From Phytophthora hibernalis (Eukaryota > Oomycota > Peronosporomycetes > Peronosporales > Peronosporaceae), in contig JAAKBF010000048.1 in the NCBI GenBank assembly GCA_012656075.1, forward strand, positions 310,001-374,000: a DNA stretch of 64,000 nucleotides. The letters run 5' to 3'. Below the pieces are notes generated by a model, which worked only from the letters and a program-made list of their open reading frames with translations, was not told where the DNA came from and did not search any database. Position 1 is the first letter of the stretch. Every line of letters begins with the position of its first letter. Shown here piece by piece: positions 10,147-21,957 of the stretch. The position numbers and the translations under genes were made by a program.

Positions 10147-11566
10147 GGTCGCACAAGAAAGCGAATCGCTCGACAGGTCAAACAACGGACGAGCGCCGTA
10201 AAATAGTTGCCGTCCCGTGATAATCATCTCTCACACACAATCGCTGACAGTTTGACTTGCGATGCGTCGGCACAGCGTCCGCGTGTTGCTAAGCATTCCC
10301 TTGTTCGCCTCTCCGCTTGACAGTGTCAATTTGGCACAGCACAATCGACGGTCTCGTTATTATCGTGGACGGAGGGAGGTCTCGATCGTCGCTGTGGTGA
10401 TGGATGTCACATGTACCAGAGACCGAGTCACGTGCAGTAAACACTTGTCATTACATGTACATAAGACGATTCCCCACCTTCTTGTGGGATGGGACCTCTC
10501 GCTTCATGAGTCATGACGAATTGTCATGGCCCACAGCGACGTTCGTCTTAATATTGTTGGGTCATGCACGTCTTACTTACTGAAGTAGCTCACTGTGACG
10601 AGCTTGTTTGATCGTGCAGACAGTGCGACAGTCATTGCGAGTTACTCAGTATTCGCGTGCCGGTTTACCTGGAAACAGTGTGCAATAAGCCAAGGCACAC
10701 CGAGATTCAAATGTGTTTCTGCTGCGAAGAAAAGTCCCGCCATCGATTTCAAGGCTTCGAGTCAACTACAGTACACACCCTTGGAAATCAAAAGGTGCCA
10801 CAAAGTGAATGCTGGATTTGGCTGCCATCGACAGGTAAAAATGACGAGTATCGGATACCTCTCGAAGACTTCGATTTCTTTGAATTCGTTTTACATGACG
10901 GGTTTGATGCTGTATCGTTGCAGCGAGTACGGCACTTTCAGCAGTATGCATGCTGCGTCAAATGCGCCGGCAGATATTGAATCCATTCCCCGCCACCACC
11001 AGACAGGAAGAAATCCTTCCGGGTCGACTGGAGATATTATTCCGGATTGCAACGTTGCCATCGTATCTATGAGCGCGGTGCAACCACCACTCGGGGGCTC
11101 GAGCATTACCCGGGGAACGTCCAAGGTCGCTTCACGCGCGATTTGTTTCCATCTTGCAGGTGTGCGACACGGTCTTGCTGTACATGTACTTCGAACCTCG
11201 TATCGAGGTACATTTGGCCACCTCGTCATGAAGATGATGCAGGAGTGCTGCTCCACCGTTTAGACGCTCGACTGCAGAAATCTTGGAGCCACCTGCCCGG
11301 AGCAAATCGCTGGCGAAGCGAACACCAACTCTATTATATGCGGACCCCGTTCTACCGAAAAAACACAAATAAGCAACGTCCGACTCGCCTGGAGCGCAAT
11401 CGAGAGGTCAACGTTTTCTGGGTGGACTGGCGATGGCGCGCTTGGCTTACTCCGATTACGAGCCAGAGCTTGGATCAAGAGCCCGATAACTCGCCATTCA
11501 TGGAGCTCATTTCTCAATTTACCCTCAAGTGGCGAAGCGGGAGCGCTATTAGTCCCCAATTGTGCG
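10147..11566. other. Gene-poor stretch, no convincing gene
   Basis: About 1.4 kb. A 222-codon open frame (10595-11263, +) overlaps open frames on the minus strand, has no recognisable motif and no coherent continuation, so I do not call it. Two TACATGTA palindromes occur here, at 10452 and 11181. The right part probably carries the promoter of the PX-like gene. Confidence 0.5.
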
Positions 11567-12285
11567 ATGTTCGCTTCCAGTCGACAGTCCACGACGCCGT
11601 CGGCACTGCCGGAATCGGTGGCTTGGCTGCAGCATTTGACACTCGAAATGACCACGAACATCAACACCCGACACGGGTTGGGCAAGCGCAATGTGCTGTA
11701 CGAGCTGCACATGAGCTACCAGCCGTCCAAGGAGGAACCTACGACGTGGACATTGTCGCGTGCCTTCGATGAGTACCGCGACCTGCGGCGACGACTTGTG
11801 AAGGCGCTGCGACTGGGCCACCGATGCAACGCCGAGTGCAAGTGGCTGGGCAACGTGATCAAGCACCACTTTCCCAGAGCGTCACTGTTCTGTCGAAGCT
11901 GCCCCAGTGGAGTGGAAGGCACTCGTGTGGCGTTACTCAGGATGCTCAACACGGTCAAGGCCTCACTAGTGAACCACGGAACCTCGGGTGCTCCAGGATG
12001 CGCGACGACGTGAGCAAGGTGTTCACGGTATTCGTGTCGAGCAGTAGCTGGGGCGGCAAGGACCTGTCGAGAGTGCACTCGACCACGGCATCCACGTCGT
12101 CGGTGACACTATCGATGTCATCGACGTTGTCGTCGTCTTCTCCTAGCAACTTCGAGCATTCGTCGTCGTCGGCGTCCCTCACCTCGGACGAAGAGACCCA
12201 GGAGGTTCTCAAGTTCGACGACTTCTCGTGCGGGAATGTAGCACGCTGCGAGTGCTGTGCGTGTCGTTCCAGCTTTAGCCACTAG
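11567..12285 (+). CDS. PX-like domain protein with Ser-rich tail, one frameshift
   Basis: Possible starts at 11567 or 11648. The conserved part reads NVLYELHMSYQPSKEE, TWTLSRAFDEYRDLRRRL, HRCNAECKWLGNVIKHHFP and a helix GTRVALLRMLNTVKASLVNH. This follows the PX plan: beta strand, Trp-x-(I/L)-x-R, aromatic-x-x-L/Y, a helix with a Phe-Pro, then a C-terminal helix. The basic RRR would suit phosphoinositide binding. Near 11978 one additional base continues the protein into a Ser-rich region (12060-12180) and a Cys-rich end (CECCACRSSFSH). Stramenopiles have many such small PX-like proteins; ligand and role are unknown. Confidence 0.5.
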
Positions 12286-12788
12286 GGTATAACTATGAAG
12301 GCACATTATCTAAGGCAAATATCGAGACGATGTGGATAACCTAGTTTCCTTACATCTTGAAAGAAGCTTCACATACTTCGAACTGCATGGATACTGTTCA
12401 ACCACGGCATTGCGGAGTCCACAATGTGGACACGAGGGGCACACGTCAATACCCTGTCGTGCGAAGAGATCCGGGGTACGAAGTATGTTGCAGAAGATAA
12501 CTCTCGGTGGATGGGTGAACAGGGTCCGTCAAATCGACCCACATGAACGATGTTTGCAGCAGGACCGTCGACAAACCATTCATTAATACCAGCGCAATGC
12601 CTTCGATTCAACTGGTGGCTGTGTGGGCCTTTCAATGGACTGGGTCGAGGGGCTATATACTTCGTACATGTATTTGGTGGCAATCTCCGGTGCTTGGCTT
12701 GATGATCGCCCACCCCAGGTTTTTCGAGCTGCATCGACTGTCACATCCAGCCTGTGCTTGACATGCAACTCGGCACCGCCATTCTCGG
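12286..12788. other. Intergenic, nothing recognised
   Basis: About 500 bp between the PX-like gene and the transposon-interrupted frame. Short overlapping frames on both strands show no motif. One TACATGTA palindrome at 12665. Confidence 0.5.
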
Positions 12789-12841
12789 ATGAGTCTCTCG
12801 TGGCGCTGCTCATTTGCAGTATTTTCAGCTCTTTCCAAACA

Positions 12842-12850
12842 GTTTTGCTG
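12842..12850. repeat. Target-site duplication, left copy (9 bp)
   Basis: gttttgctg immediately before the element; an identical copy follows the element at 13540-13548. A 9-bp duplication is typical of Mutator-like (MULE) transposition. Confidence 0.85.
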
Positions 12851-12920
12851 GGGCATTCTCTAAAAGGTGCTCATGATTACCACTATTTTCTAAAAGGCGC
12901 GGTCGTCTTTAAAAGGCGCT
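12851..12920 (+). repeat. Left TIR of Mutator-like element
   Basis: Contains three spaced copies of a taaaaggYgc-like motif (12861, 12891, 12910), candidate transposase-binding sites. Pairs with 13470-13539 with one mismatch. Confidence 0.85.
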
Positions 12921-13469
12921 CATTCAAGATGTTAAATAACACGGGGTGCAACCAGAATCGGAGTCACCTTCACGTAGGAAGGAGCGCGATCATAATGACC
13001 AGTCGTACAGTTTAGCCGATTCCACAACCTGTAGGCAAGCCATTGTCCAAGGGCTAGCTATAGTAAAAAGAATGATAAGCACCTGCTGTTGTTGCTCAGA
13101 GCACTAGGATATACTATATATTAATAATTGCAGACTCATACGGACGTAAATTACGTTCCACCGAACGCACCCCAAGATCAGCACTTCAGAAACTACAACC
13201 ATGTTCCTGCAGCATTCCCACTGTCAAAATGCCTCACCCGCCTGCGGAAAGGTTAGTTTCCAGAGGGAGACCGCGCATTGCATAATATACTCACTGTACA
13301 CGACAACGCGTCTGTCGAGAAATACGTCGTGGAAACGGTGGCGTAAGCGCTTAGTACGCTCGTCAGGTGCATGCTCGATGTTCGTACACCTACATCACTG
13401 CACGGGCTCCGCTTCTTGGCGTGACAGGCCAAGCTGCCATCTCTCATTTATATATCGGTTAGGATAACA

Positions 13470-13539
13470 AGCGCCTTTTAAAGACGACCGCGCCTTTTAG
13501 AAAATGGTGGTAATCATGAGCACCTTTTAGAGAATGCCC
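13470..13539 (-). repeat. Right TIR of Mutator-like element
   Basis: Inverted copy of 12851-12920; the single difference is g for a in the aaaatggtgg segment. Followed by the right copy of the target duplication. Confidence 0.85.
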
Positions 13540-13548
13540 GTTTTGCTG
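13540..13548. repeat. Target-site duplication, right copy (9 bp)
   Basis: gttttgctg, identical to 12842-12850. Confidence 0.85.
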
Positions 13549-13760
13549 GTACACGCAGCGTTGGGACCAGCTCGACTTCCAACATCGAGATCGGGTGGAC
13601 AACGGCCACTGCGATTGCATGGCAAGGAAGCGTTCCTGTGTCAATTGTGACGCACGAGGTCCAGTCGAGGTGAAAACATTACAACTTCAACTACGTCCTA
13701 ATCCTAAGAGGTGTGCCGGTGCAGCCCAGCGCGCTTGCTGCGTTGGCAAGTGACGGGCTC

Positions 13761-15766
13761 TCAGTCGATCAGTGGTGGTCTCGCGAGTCGTATGCCGCCC
13801 GTAATAACGGTGCCTGTGGTGCACTTTTCACCCGAGTTGCCTTCTAAGGACAGTACCAAGCGAGCTGCTGTTGGACTACGAGCTGCAACTCCATCCCGTA
13901 ACAATTTGCACCCCCGCAGGGTGATTTCGTTGTACGAGAGATTCAAAAACGCTAAAGTCGTGTTTTGCTGCAGTGATTTTGCCAAAATCCCCGCTGCACT
14001 GTCAGATTTGAGGTTTGAGCATGTCTGAAGTAGAAAGCAACACATCGTTAGCATTGCCGTCACAATCTAAAGTATCAAGAGTATTTGTTTCTGATTGCAT
14101 CCTACCAAATCGACGCTGCGAAGACTTGTGTTCTCCGCGAGAGCGTAGTAGAATTCTACGACTCCAGGAGGCTCCAATGGGCAGTGACTCTCCAAAGCAG
14201 ACAAAAACATCAGTGCTAGAACCATAAGACTACATCCAGCAGTGACCACCTTACCAGGTCAAGCGTCGCCAACGAGCGTGTAGTTTTCGTAAGTTGGCCC
14301 AACGCGCTTCCCACACTTGACTTGCTTCCGAAACAGTCTTGAAAATACCGTCTCCACAAAGCTGTGCATCTTCAACGCACGTAGCAAGGCAAGAGCTGCG
14401 GTCTCGTTCAGTTTGTTTTCACGGTAGTTCAGACAGCGAAGCGATGCATTGTGTTGAAGGCCGCGAGCGATCACTATGCTCCCTCACTCGAAAAATCGTT
14501 ACAGGAGATGTCCAGGTGAGTCAGTGATCGCGTGTGACTCAGCATATATGCCAGGTGCGTCGATGCCTCGTCCGATACTCCAGTATTGCTGAGGAGTAGC
14601 GTTCGTAGCGTCGAATTAAACGGTTCGCCATCGTCATGAACATCAGAGCTATCCGACATCGTCGTGTGTCTTCGACGTCCAGCGAGACGTGCTTTAAGTT
14701 GTTCCTCTTCTGTCAATGGTTTGGGTGACAGGGACTGGAGTAGATCAACGGCCTTCTTGTCTCCGATAGCATTGTGGCTCAGCTTGAGCTCACGCAGCGT
14801 ATGGTTGACTCGCATCGTATCTCCAAGCCAGGGTATAATACCGTCCTTACCGATGCGATTGTGCATCAAGTCCAATACTCGAATGTGATTGTTTATTGCA
14901 AGTGCTTTGGCTAGAGATGTTGATCCAGTCTCTCCAATTTCATTGTAGCTTAGCGTGAGCTCCAACAAACACCCGTTGTGCACAAGTGCGCTGGACAAGA
15001 GCGCCGTATCACGATCGCGGAGGTGATTGCCACTCAGTGATAATATCGTCACGAATCGCTACAAAAGATTAATTTACATATAGAGGCTCATATTTGTGAA
15101 GAACACTTACGTTGCTTGCGAGACCTCGGCTCAGCTTTGTTATGGTTTCAAGGTCGACGTGACACCCCGAAGGTCCAGTTCTTGTACGGGCGTTAAAATC
15201 GATGATTTAGGCTGAATTCGTCCTCCAGCTTCGTTCTCCTCGGGAGCACTCAGTGATTCCATGGCCCTATCCATAAAGCCACCCTGGTGTTGGATGCATT
15301 GCACAAAAAGTCAAGGCTGAGCCCTGTACAGTAAGCAAAGTATTGTCGAGGATACCATACATGTACATCACGAGTTTCAACGACATTGCAGCCCTGCAAT
15401 AAAAATACGAGAGGTTTATTGAACACTCGAGCCATGCGAATCACTTCAACTTCGGCTTACCGATAGATAGGCGGTTCCACCCGGATGCGAGCAGACCAAA
15501 GTGCCATCATGACTACGAACCACCAGACACAACACCTGCTCGCGATGTTAGCAATCAATCGACTTTGTCAAGCCAATAATGTCACCAACCTTTCCAAAAC
15601 AGGTTTGAATGCCTGCTTTCGCGGGGATGGAGCACTTCCAGGTCAATGCAGCCCGATCATACACCACCGCATCGTGCCTTGTTAGCAGATAGATCGCCTC
15701 TGCGACGTCCGAACACACCTCTTTTCCAACATCACCGTTATCGCCAGCTTCTGCCTCGCAGGCCAT
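13761..15766 (-). CDS. PH-domain / leucine-rich-repeat protein, several exons and frameshifts
   Basis: Transcribed from the Met at 15766 (MACEAEAGDNGDV). Early exons look like a PH domain: RSHDGTLVCSHPGGTAYL, GCNVVETRDV, DNTLLTVQGSALTF and a closing helix GGFMDRAMESLSAPEE. The rest is an RNI-type LRR region with repeats such as VTILSLSGNHLRDRD, CLLELTLSYNEIGETG, IRVLDLMHNRIGKDG, LRELKLSHNAIGDKKA, LTHLDISCNDFSSEG and AFLNLSYNEITLRGC. Introns are visible at about 15060-15110, 14212-14250 and 14035-14115. The frame breaks near 15370, 15307, 15166 and 14470; one additional base at each restores the repeat pattern. Exon edges in the last third are approximate. Likely a membrane-recruited scaffold or signalling protein; partners cannot be inferred. 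Confidence 0.6.
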
Positions 15767-15910
15767 ATCGCTTGATCCTTCACCTCACGCCCTCGAAGAC
15801 ACCGCTCAAAATACCCAAACGAAATGAAAAGACGATATCATTTCGTTATCTAACCGTCAAATGCAACAATCCTTCGCTCAACCAGGATCCCCTCAACAGC
15901 AAATGCCACC

Positions 15911-18900
15911 CTACTTGCCCTCGTTCTTCCAGTGCTCGACAAGTCCTTTGAACAAGCCATCCTGCTTCTTTTGGAGTGCCTTCGGGGTGTCAAATTCGCC
16001 AACGGCCCCACGCTCCATCACGAGGATGCGGTCCGCGTCAAGAATAGTGTTGATACGGTGCGCAATCGTAAGACAAGTGCAATCGCGGAACTCCTCGCGA
16101 ATGCTGCGCTGGATCTTGCGGTCTGTTTCCGTGTCAATGGAAGCTGTCGCTTCGTCCATGAGGATAATGCGAGATCGCTTGAGCAAGGCACGAGCAATGC
16201 ATAGAAGCTGGCGCTCACCCACGCTGAAGTTGGAACCCTTCTCATCCACAGGACTGTCCAGCGCGGTCACCACGTGGGAAAGATGGCCTCGGCGCAAGGA
16301 CGTCCATATCTGTTCATCAGTGTACTGGTCAAACGGATCCACGTTGCTACGCACCGTGCCCGAGAAGAGAACAGGGTCCTGCGGGATGATCGATATCTTG
16401 TTGCGCAGCTCGTGCAGACCAATCGTACTGATTTCAAGGCCATCGATCACAATTGATCCGCTGTCCAGTTCAACCAAACGCATCAGCGCCACTACGAGAC
16501 TTGACTTGCCGGCACCAGTGCGACCCACAATTCCAATCTTTTCCTGAGGACGGATAGAGAGAGACAAGTTACGCAGCACACGAGGCAGGCCCGGGCGATA
16601 ACGCAGGCTCACGTCGCGGAATTCGATAGCACCAGCGGAGGGCCACTCTTGAGCGGGAGGGAGTTTGCCCACGCTGGTTAGCTCAGCCTCCATATCCATG
16701 ACTGTGTAGTTCTTGATACGCTCCACTGATACCATTTGTGTCTGAAGTTGGCTTAGCATACGCACAGACCAGTTGAGCGATTGTGTCACGCTGAAAGCGT
16801 ACGTTAGGAAACACCTGCCAGTCCGGCAAAGGCAGCTCCGCGCTCCGGATCCGAGCTGTGGGCCAGCACTGCGGTCAGCGTCGCGAAGGCTGCAATAAGC
16901 GTGCCAGCGAACTCGAGGCGAAGAGCAAGCCAGCAGTTCACTGCAAAATTAAGGAAGTAGGCGCGTTGGTTCCGGTCCAATAGCCCCTCGTTCTTAGTTG
17001 AAAATTGTGTCTCCGCACGGTAAGCGCGAATGGTGGGCAAGCCATCCAACGTCTCCGAGAGCAAAGCAAACACCGGGGAACGACTGATGGAATCCAGTCG
17101 CTGCAGCTCGCGCGATGACTTGATAAAGTATCGCTGAGAGATGTAGTAACCCACAAGCAGGGGCAGCAGGATGGTCATAAAAATTGGAGTCACGTACGAA
17201 ATAGTTGCCAAAGTTATGAGGACACCGATGAATGTGTTGAGAAGCATGCTCCACGTAGCAGGAATACTTTCATCGACCGTGTATACATCCTTGGACAAGC
17301 GGTTTACGATACGACCCGTAGGGGTTGTATCAAAGAACGATGTCGGAGCTCGCAAGATACGTGCTAGCAGGTTTTGGAACAGTGACCGACTTGCACGCAG
17401 ACCGCCCTTGTACGTTATAATAGCTCGCACGTACAACGCAATTGCGTACACCAAGTTCAGGATCATGTATACATACACGTAGAACATCTGCGATTGCGGG
17501 TCTGCGGGCTGCTCGCCATCACCTTTTGGTTGGGTGTGCTCCGACCAGAAGGAGAGCCACCACGTGGATAACAAATTCACACCCAGTGTGCCAATAAACA
17601 CAAGTATCACCAGTAGACCAGCAGAGAATCCGCCGAACGCCAAGATCCAGGTTTTATACACCTGCCAAGCCACATCGCCGACAGATCGATCTTCATCTGT
17701 CATCAGCTGAGTCTCAGCGCCTCCACCTTCACTCGTTCTCTCACTGCGTACAGAAGAGCGACTTAGACGCCGACCCAAGCGCTCAGGCGTTGGGTTGTCT
17801 TCTTCATCATCCTCCAGCTCATCCACCGAGATGTCATCTTCGACCTCTTCAATCGTGTGGGGCTCCTGCTGGTCCTGGTCCTTGTACTTCGCAACCAGAT
17901 CCAAAAGAAGGCCATCATCCTTTTCCATAAGGTCTTCGTAAGCACCGTCCTCCACGATCATGCCATTTTCGAACACTATAACCTTGTCACACTCGCTCAA
18001 GAAGGTCAAACCATGCGTAACTAGCACCACGAGTTTATCCTTGAGGCACGTTTTAATGCACTCTTTGAAAATGTCATGCCCAACGTGGCTGTCCACAGCC
18101 GACAAAATATCATCAAGCAAATATATATCCGCATCCTGGTAAACGGCACGCGCAAGAGCCACACGAGTACGCTGACCGCCACTGAGGTTAATTCCCTTCT
18201 CACCAATCTCCGTGAAGTCTCCGCCAGGCAGCACAGCCAAATCCTTCTGCATTGAGCTAACCCGAAGAGCCTCGGCGTACTTAGATTCGTCGAACGGAAG
18301 ACCAAAGCAAATGTTTTCGCGCACAGTAGCATTCTGAATGAACGGTTGTTGCGAGACGTAAGCCACAGACCCGAGAAGGTTGACCTCGCCGCGACTGCAT
18401 CGAGCATCGCCCAGAATGCCACTAAGAAGCGTAGATTTGCCGGCACCCACACGACCAACTACAGCAATCAGGTCTCCTGGGTGAGCTTCAAGTGTCACAC
18501 CCTGCAGAACCGGCAGAAGGTCGCCGCCTCCTAGCTCTTCCTTATCCAAGATGGAGTCCTCCTGCAGCAAGCTGTCCTCTTCTTGTGATCGCGACGACTC
18601 CGACGTCGACGAACTAGGCGAAGTCTCCCACATGAAATCGGCATTGCGTACTCGGACGGCCACGCCATCGAGGTCTCCTGGTGTAACCTTTTCGCGTTCC
18701 TCTTCCTGGAAATACGAGCTCAAGCGGTCAATACTCACACTAGCCTCGACGATCGAGTTGAGGACTTGCGGCAGCATGAACAGGGGAAGCGCAGGATGTT
18801 AAACAGTGCAAGCGACGTGAGAGCAGTTCCAACGTCCAGGGTGTTGCCCAGTTTGACGTAGGTGTAGAACGACGACACCGTCACCAGCGAAGGAATGGCT

Positions 18901-20020
18901 GAAAAGAGCGTCATGGAGCCGCTGCGTGCATAGATGTACGTGCGCAGTTTGCTGAGCTCTTCACTGCGAAACTCCAGCACACGCTTGGTGAACGAGTGTT
19001 CCCACGCCTGCAGCTTGATGACCTTCATCCCCGCCAGCACTTCATTGCAGATCTTGATGCGTTCGTCCTTCACTTTCATCAACTTGAGCTGTAGACGTCG
19101 CATGAGCTTCGAGATCGCCGCCGTGAGTGGGAGCATCATGATAATCACTGCCACGCCAGCGAACGTGGCGGGCCCAATCTGCTTCCACAACAGGTAGCAT
19201 GCCACCACAATCTGGAAGATGGAGAACCACACACTATTGATAAAGGACGAGAGTTCCTGCAGTCTCTGAGCGTCAATAGACATGAGGTTCATGATCTCCC
19301 CGTCGTCTTCTTCTGTCTCGCCGCCGCGGACAGCACCAAACTCTTGCTGTAGACTGCGGTGCAGATCGCCGACCTGACCCTCATGCCCGACTCGAAGCAG
19401 TGGAAGAAGTAGTTCCTGAGCAGGAACGACTGCATGACCCCTGAGACGAACACAATAGCAGCGTACACCAGCCCTTCACTGAGTGGAGCCTCTGGGTTCT
19501 GCAAGTAGGCGATGATCTCCTTGATCAGCATGGGGGCCACGAACTGCAGCGAGTCGTGCACCAGTTTCAGCAGTCCGGCCTTGGCGATCTGTCCCCCGAA
19601 GCAGGAGGCCAGCGCCCACGAGAGACTGGGCTTGGGCTTGCTGCGCTGCTTCCTCCAGGCCTCCTGGAACTCCGTGGACACGTCGTGCGCGCGGTTCGCT
19701 GGGTCCAGCAGGTACAAGTCGTCGTGTTCCAGCGGGCGCTGGTTGCCCAGCTCCATGAGCGGCGTGACCCACGAGAAGAGCGCGGACGAGACGCACGTCG
19801 CGTCCTGAGACGGGTACCGGTCGCCCAGCCCCGAGGGAGCAGAGAAGGACTCGGCACGGCGCAGAGACACATGCACGTCCGCCAGCAGCGGCCGCTTCTC
19901 CTCCTGCGCCAGGGCCTTGGCCGACGTCACGTGAAGCTTCCCCGCCATCGCCACTTGAGCCGTTGACGGTAAATGCGGAAGTGTGGAAGGTCCGCTCGCA
20001 TCCATGCATAAAAAGTCCAT
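15911..20020 (-). CDS. ABC transporter, subfamily C (MRP), about 1,370 aa, three frameshifts
   Basis: Start at 20020 (or Met at 20005). The product is a short MRP without TMD0: N-terminal cytosolic region with SSALFSWVTPLMELGNQRPL (typical ABCC linker), TMD1, NBD1 with Walker A GRVGAGKST, signature LSGGQRTRVALARAVY and Walker B IYLLDDILSAVD. An acidic linker, TMD2 and NBD2 follow, the latter with Walker A GRTGAGKSS, signature-like FSVGERQLLCIARAL and Walker B IILMDEATASID. NBD1 has Asp where canonical sites have the catalytic Glu (LLDD), as usual in ABCC, so ATP hydrolysis is probably asymmetric. Frame breaks near 19299, 18785 and 16806 sit in C or G runs and each is solved by one added base. 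Expected to export glutathione or other conjugates at the plasma or vacuolar membrane; substrate unknown. Confidence 0.85.
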
Positions 20021-20105
20021 CCGCGAAGGAGTGATGGTTGATTACTCGCCATTTCGGATGGGGTACGTTCTGGGAGGGTACGCTTATACCATTCGGAAAG
20101 TGGCC
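20021..20105. promoter_or_regulatory. Very short bidirectional promoter between ABCC and TAF7 start codons
   Basis: Only 85 bp separate the ATG of the ABC transporter (minus) from the preferred ATG of TAF7 (plus), so both core promoters and 5' leaders must overlap here or reach into the neighbour's coding region. No TATA box is evident. Confidence 0.4.
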
Positions 20106-21629
20106 ATGGAGCAGTATCTGCTGCAGCTGCCGAAGCGACTGGCACAGGAGGTACGTGCTGGCATCGCGAATGGAGACTCGGCGGAAGTGGACATGGTGTC
20201 GGGAGGTATGTGTGCTCTCTTTTCCGAGGATTTTAGCGGCGCTGGAGGAGGAGAAATACGGGTTTAAAGACGTTGGATAAAAGAGATGTAACGCGGCGTT
20301 TTACTGGAATATACAGCGGATAATAAGCACTTTAAGCTGCAAGTGAACGGCAAGGAGTATCCGGCCAAGATTGGTGCGTTGATCTCCGCTTTTAACGCCG
20401 TTTTAGCGGTCGAAACGTGGACTGACGCTTGTTGATGTGTGCAGCGCAATTGCCATGCATTTTGGAGACGCACAAGACCTACGACGACAATTTCTTCTAC
20501 AAAAGCGGGGAGATCGGACAGGTGCGCGATGAAGAGAGGGTCTGCAGGTCGGGATGGGATGCTAATGCACATTTTGCTGCTGTTGCGGCAATGTATCGAA
20601 CAGATTTTCGTGGTAACGGACAAGGAGGAGGAGAAAAAGCTGCTGGAGAATCAGGAGGAGGTGACGAACGGACTCACACCTCCAAACACGAACGTTATCA
20701 AGCGCAAGTACGAGAAGACCAAGAAGACCACACCTTTCCCGGTAATGTTCAGCGAGAGGTTGGACGATGGCTGCTGTGTGATCTAATGGTGTTCCTATTG
20801 CTACAAGAAAAATGATGTTTCTCGTGTGGAAGAAGATCTGGTGAAGATTATCGCGGGCGGCGCCATCGAAGACGTGCACGAGGAACTCGTCGACTTTTAC
20901 GACTGGATGGCGGACGAAGAGCACCCGAATGGCATCACTGTGTCGGACGAGATGGAGCTTATTCGTGAACATCCTGAGTACCTAACGCTGTCGGAAGATC
21001 CGGACAGAAAGAAGCAGAAGACATTGCCTCTCAATACTGGAAACAGCACGGTTCCAGGTACAGCCAACGCGTCGATAATGAACACCCCTCTTGCCACGGA
21101 TATAGGCTCGGAGGCGGAGTCGCAAACGGACGGGCGGGCCTCCGTACAGCGCTCGCCAGCGTTTGCACCAACTCCTAGTCCCAGACTGTCGCCGATGCAA
21201 CTGCACAGTCGTGACCAAGACGAAGACCATGAGGTGGATTTGCTGGAGGACGACATCCTTGACGGATTGGAGACCAAGCCAGCAGAGCCGCCTCGTCAGA
21301 AAGAGTACCTGACCGACCCAGATTACCTAAAACTCCTGCCTATGCGCGAGCGGATGCAGAAGTCCGTGCGAGACGCTGATCGTGATATTAGCGAACTGGT
21401 TGCTAAGGTCGACGCCAACTCGAACATCATCGTCAAGGTGGGTTCCCTCAGGCGTGTATTGTGTCGCCTCTCGGTTGTGTTGCTCACGTGTGCTGATTTT
21501 TCTCATGACTTTGTTTTTACTCAGAATCGCTTCAAGCAAATGCTCGAGACTGCGCAGAAGCAGCGTGACGAGATTGCATCAGAGCTGGACAAGGTCATAG
21601 CGGAGATCACTGCGTTCGAGGCAAGTTGA
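20106..21629 (+). CDS. TAF7: TFIID subunit TAF7, six exons, intact
   Basis: Exons 20106-20205, 20317-20373, 20445-20521, 20604-20741, 20808-21437 and 21525-21629; all introns GT-AG and frame-preserving. The start MEQYLLQLPKRLAQEV matches the TAF7 'xFILRLP' opening. HFKLQVNGKEYPAKI, AQLPCILETHKTYD and FFYKSGEIGQIFVV match the TAF7 core that binds TAF1 ('DLPCVMESLKTID...FYKTADICQML'). A basic KRKYEKTKKTTPFP block, an acidic Ser/Pro-rich region and a C-terminal coiled coil (RFKQMLETAQKQRDEI) follow, as in other TAF7 proteins. Acts in the nucleus as part of TFIID and restrains TAF1. An upstream in-frame Met exists (from 19983), but the family start favours 20106. No frameshift, unlike many neighbours. 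Confidence 0.85.
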
Positions 21630-21957
21630 GAGCGACACGCGTCCATTACTATAATACCCCAGCCCACCCTCAAGCATTCTTGGAGGCAAAATGCAGCTCC
21701 GACAGATTCGTTAATTACTTTTTAGAGTTTTGCTTTGTGTGGGGTGCGGGTGATCGCACGCCTTGCTCGTGACTGCAGATCCCGCTGTATTCGACCACAA
21801 CGCGAGACGCAAAAACGCCGACCAGCCGGCGTAGAGTCGACTCGTTCATTTGGCTGAAAGTTGCTGTCTGTTGCTGCTTCAACGTTATCAAACACTGATG
21901 GCTTTACGTCAACGTAACAGGACGATACTGAGCGGGAGCAGCGGTCTGGCCAGCGAC
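21630..21957. other. Convergent 3' intergenic region
   Basis: 328 bp between the stops of TAF7 and the first small mitochondrial-type gene. A frame continuing on the minus strand to 21722 is an alternative reading of that gene's unspliced exon. No element seen. Confidence 0.5.

Larger units (their letters stand above)
12851..13539. mobile_element. Non-autonomous Mutator-like (MULE/TIR) element, 689 bp
   Basis: Bounded by 70-bp terminal inverted repeats (12851-12920 and 13470-13539) that begin gggcattctctaaaagg and differ at one position, and by a perfect 9-bp target-site duplication. The ~550-bp interior has no transposase-like frame, so it must have been mobilised in trans. The near-identity of the TIRs implies recent activity. 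The superfamily call follows from TIR length and duplication size, since no transposase is present. Confidence 0.8.
12789..13753 (+). pseudogene. Small Cys-rich open frame interrupted by the Mutator-like element
   Basis: If the element and one copy of its target duplication are ignored, the plus strand reads continuously from an ATG at 12789 (62 bases) into 13549-13753, giving an 88-residue product. It has a hydrophobic start (SLSWRCSFAVFSALS), a Trp/Asp/His-rich middle (QRWDQLDFQHRDRVDNGHC) and several Cys (CDCMARKRSCVNC, RACC). No stop arises at the join and the phase is kept. The family is not recognised and 88 codons can be open by chance, so this is tentative. Confidence 0.25.

Noticed and set aside
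10595..11263. 222-codon plus-strand frame
   Set aside because: No motif, overlapped by open frames on the other strand, no compatible splice neighbours; treated as chance.
19476..20009. 177-codon minus-strand frame in a different phase of the ABC transporter exon
   Set aside because: Shadow of the true frame; Gly/Ala/Arg composition typical of reading GC-rich codons out of phase.
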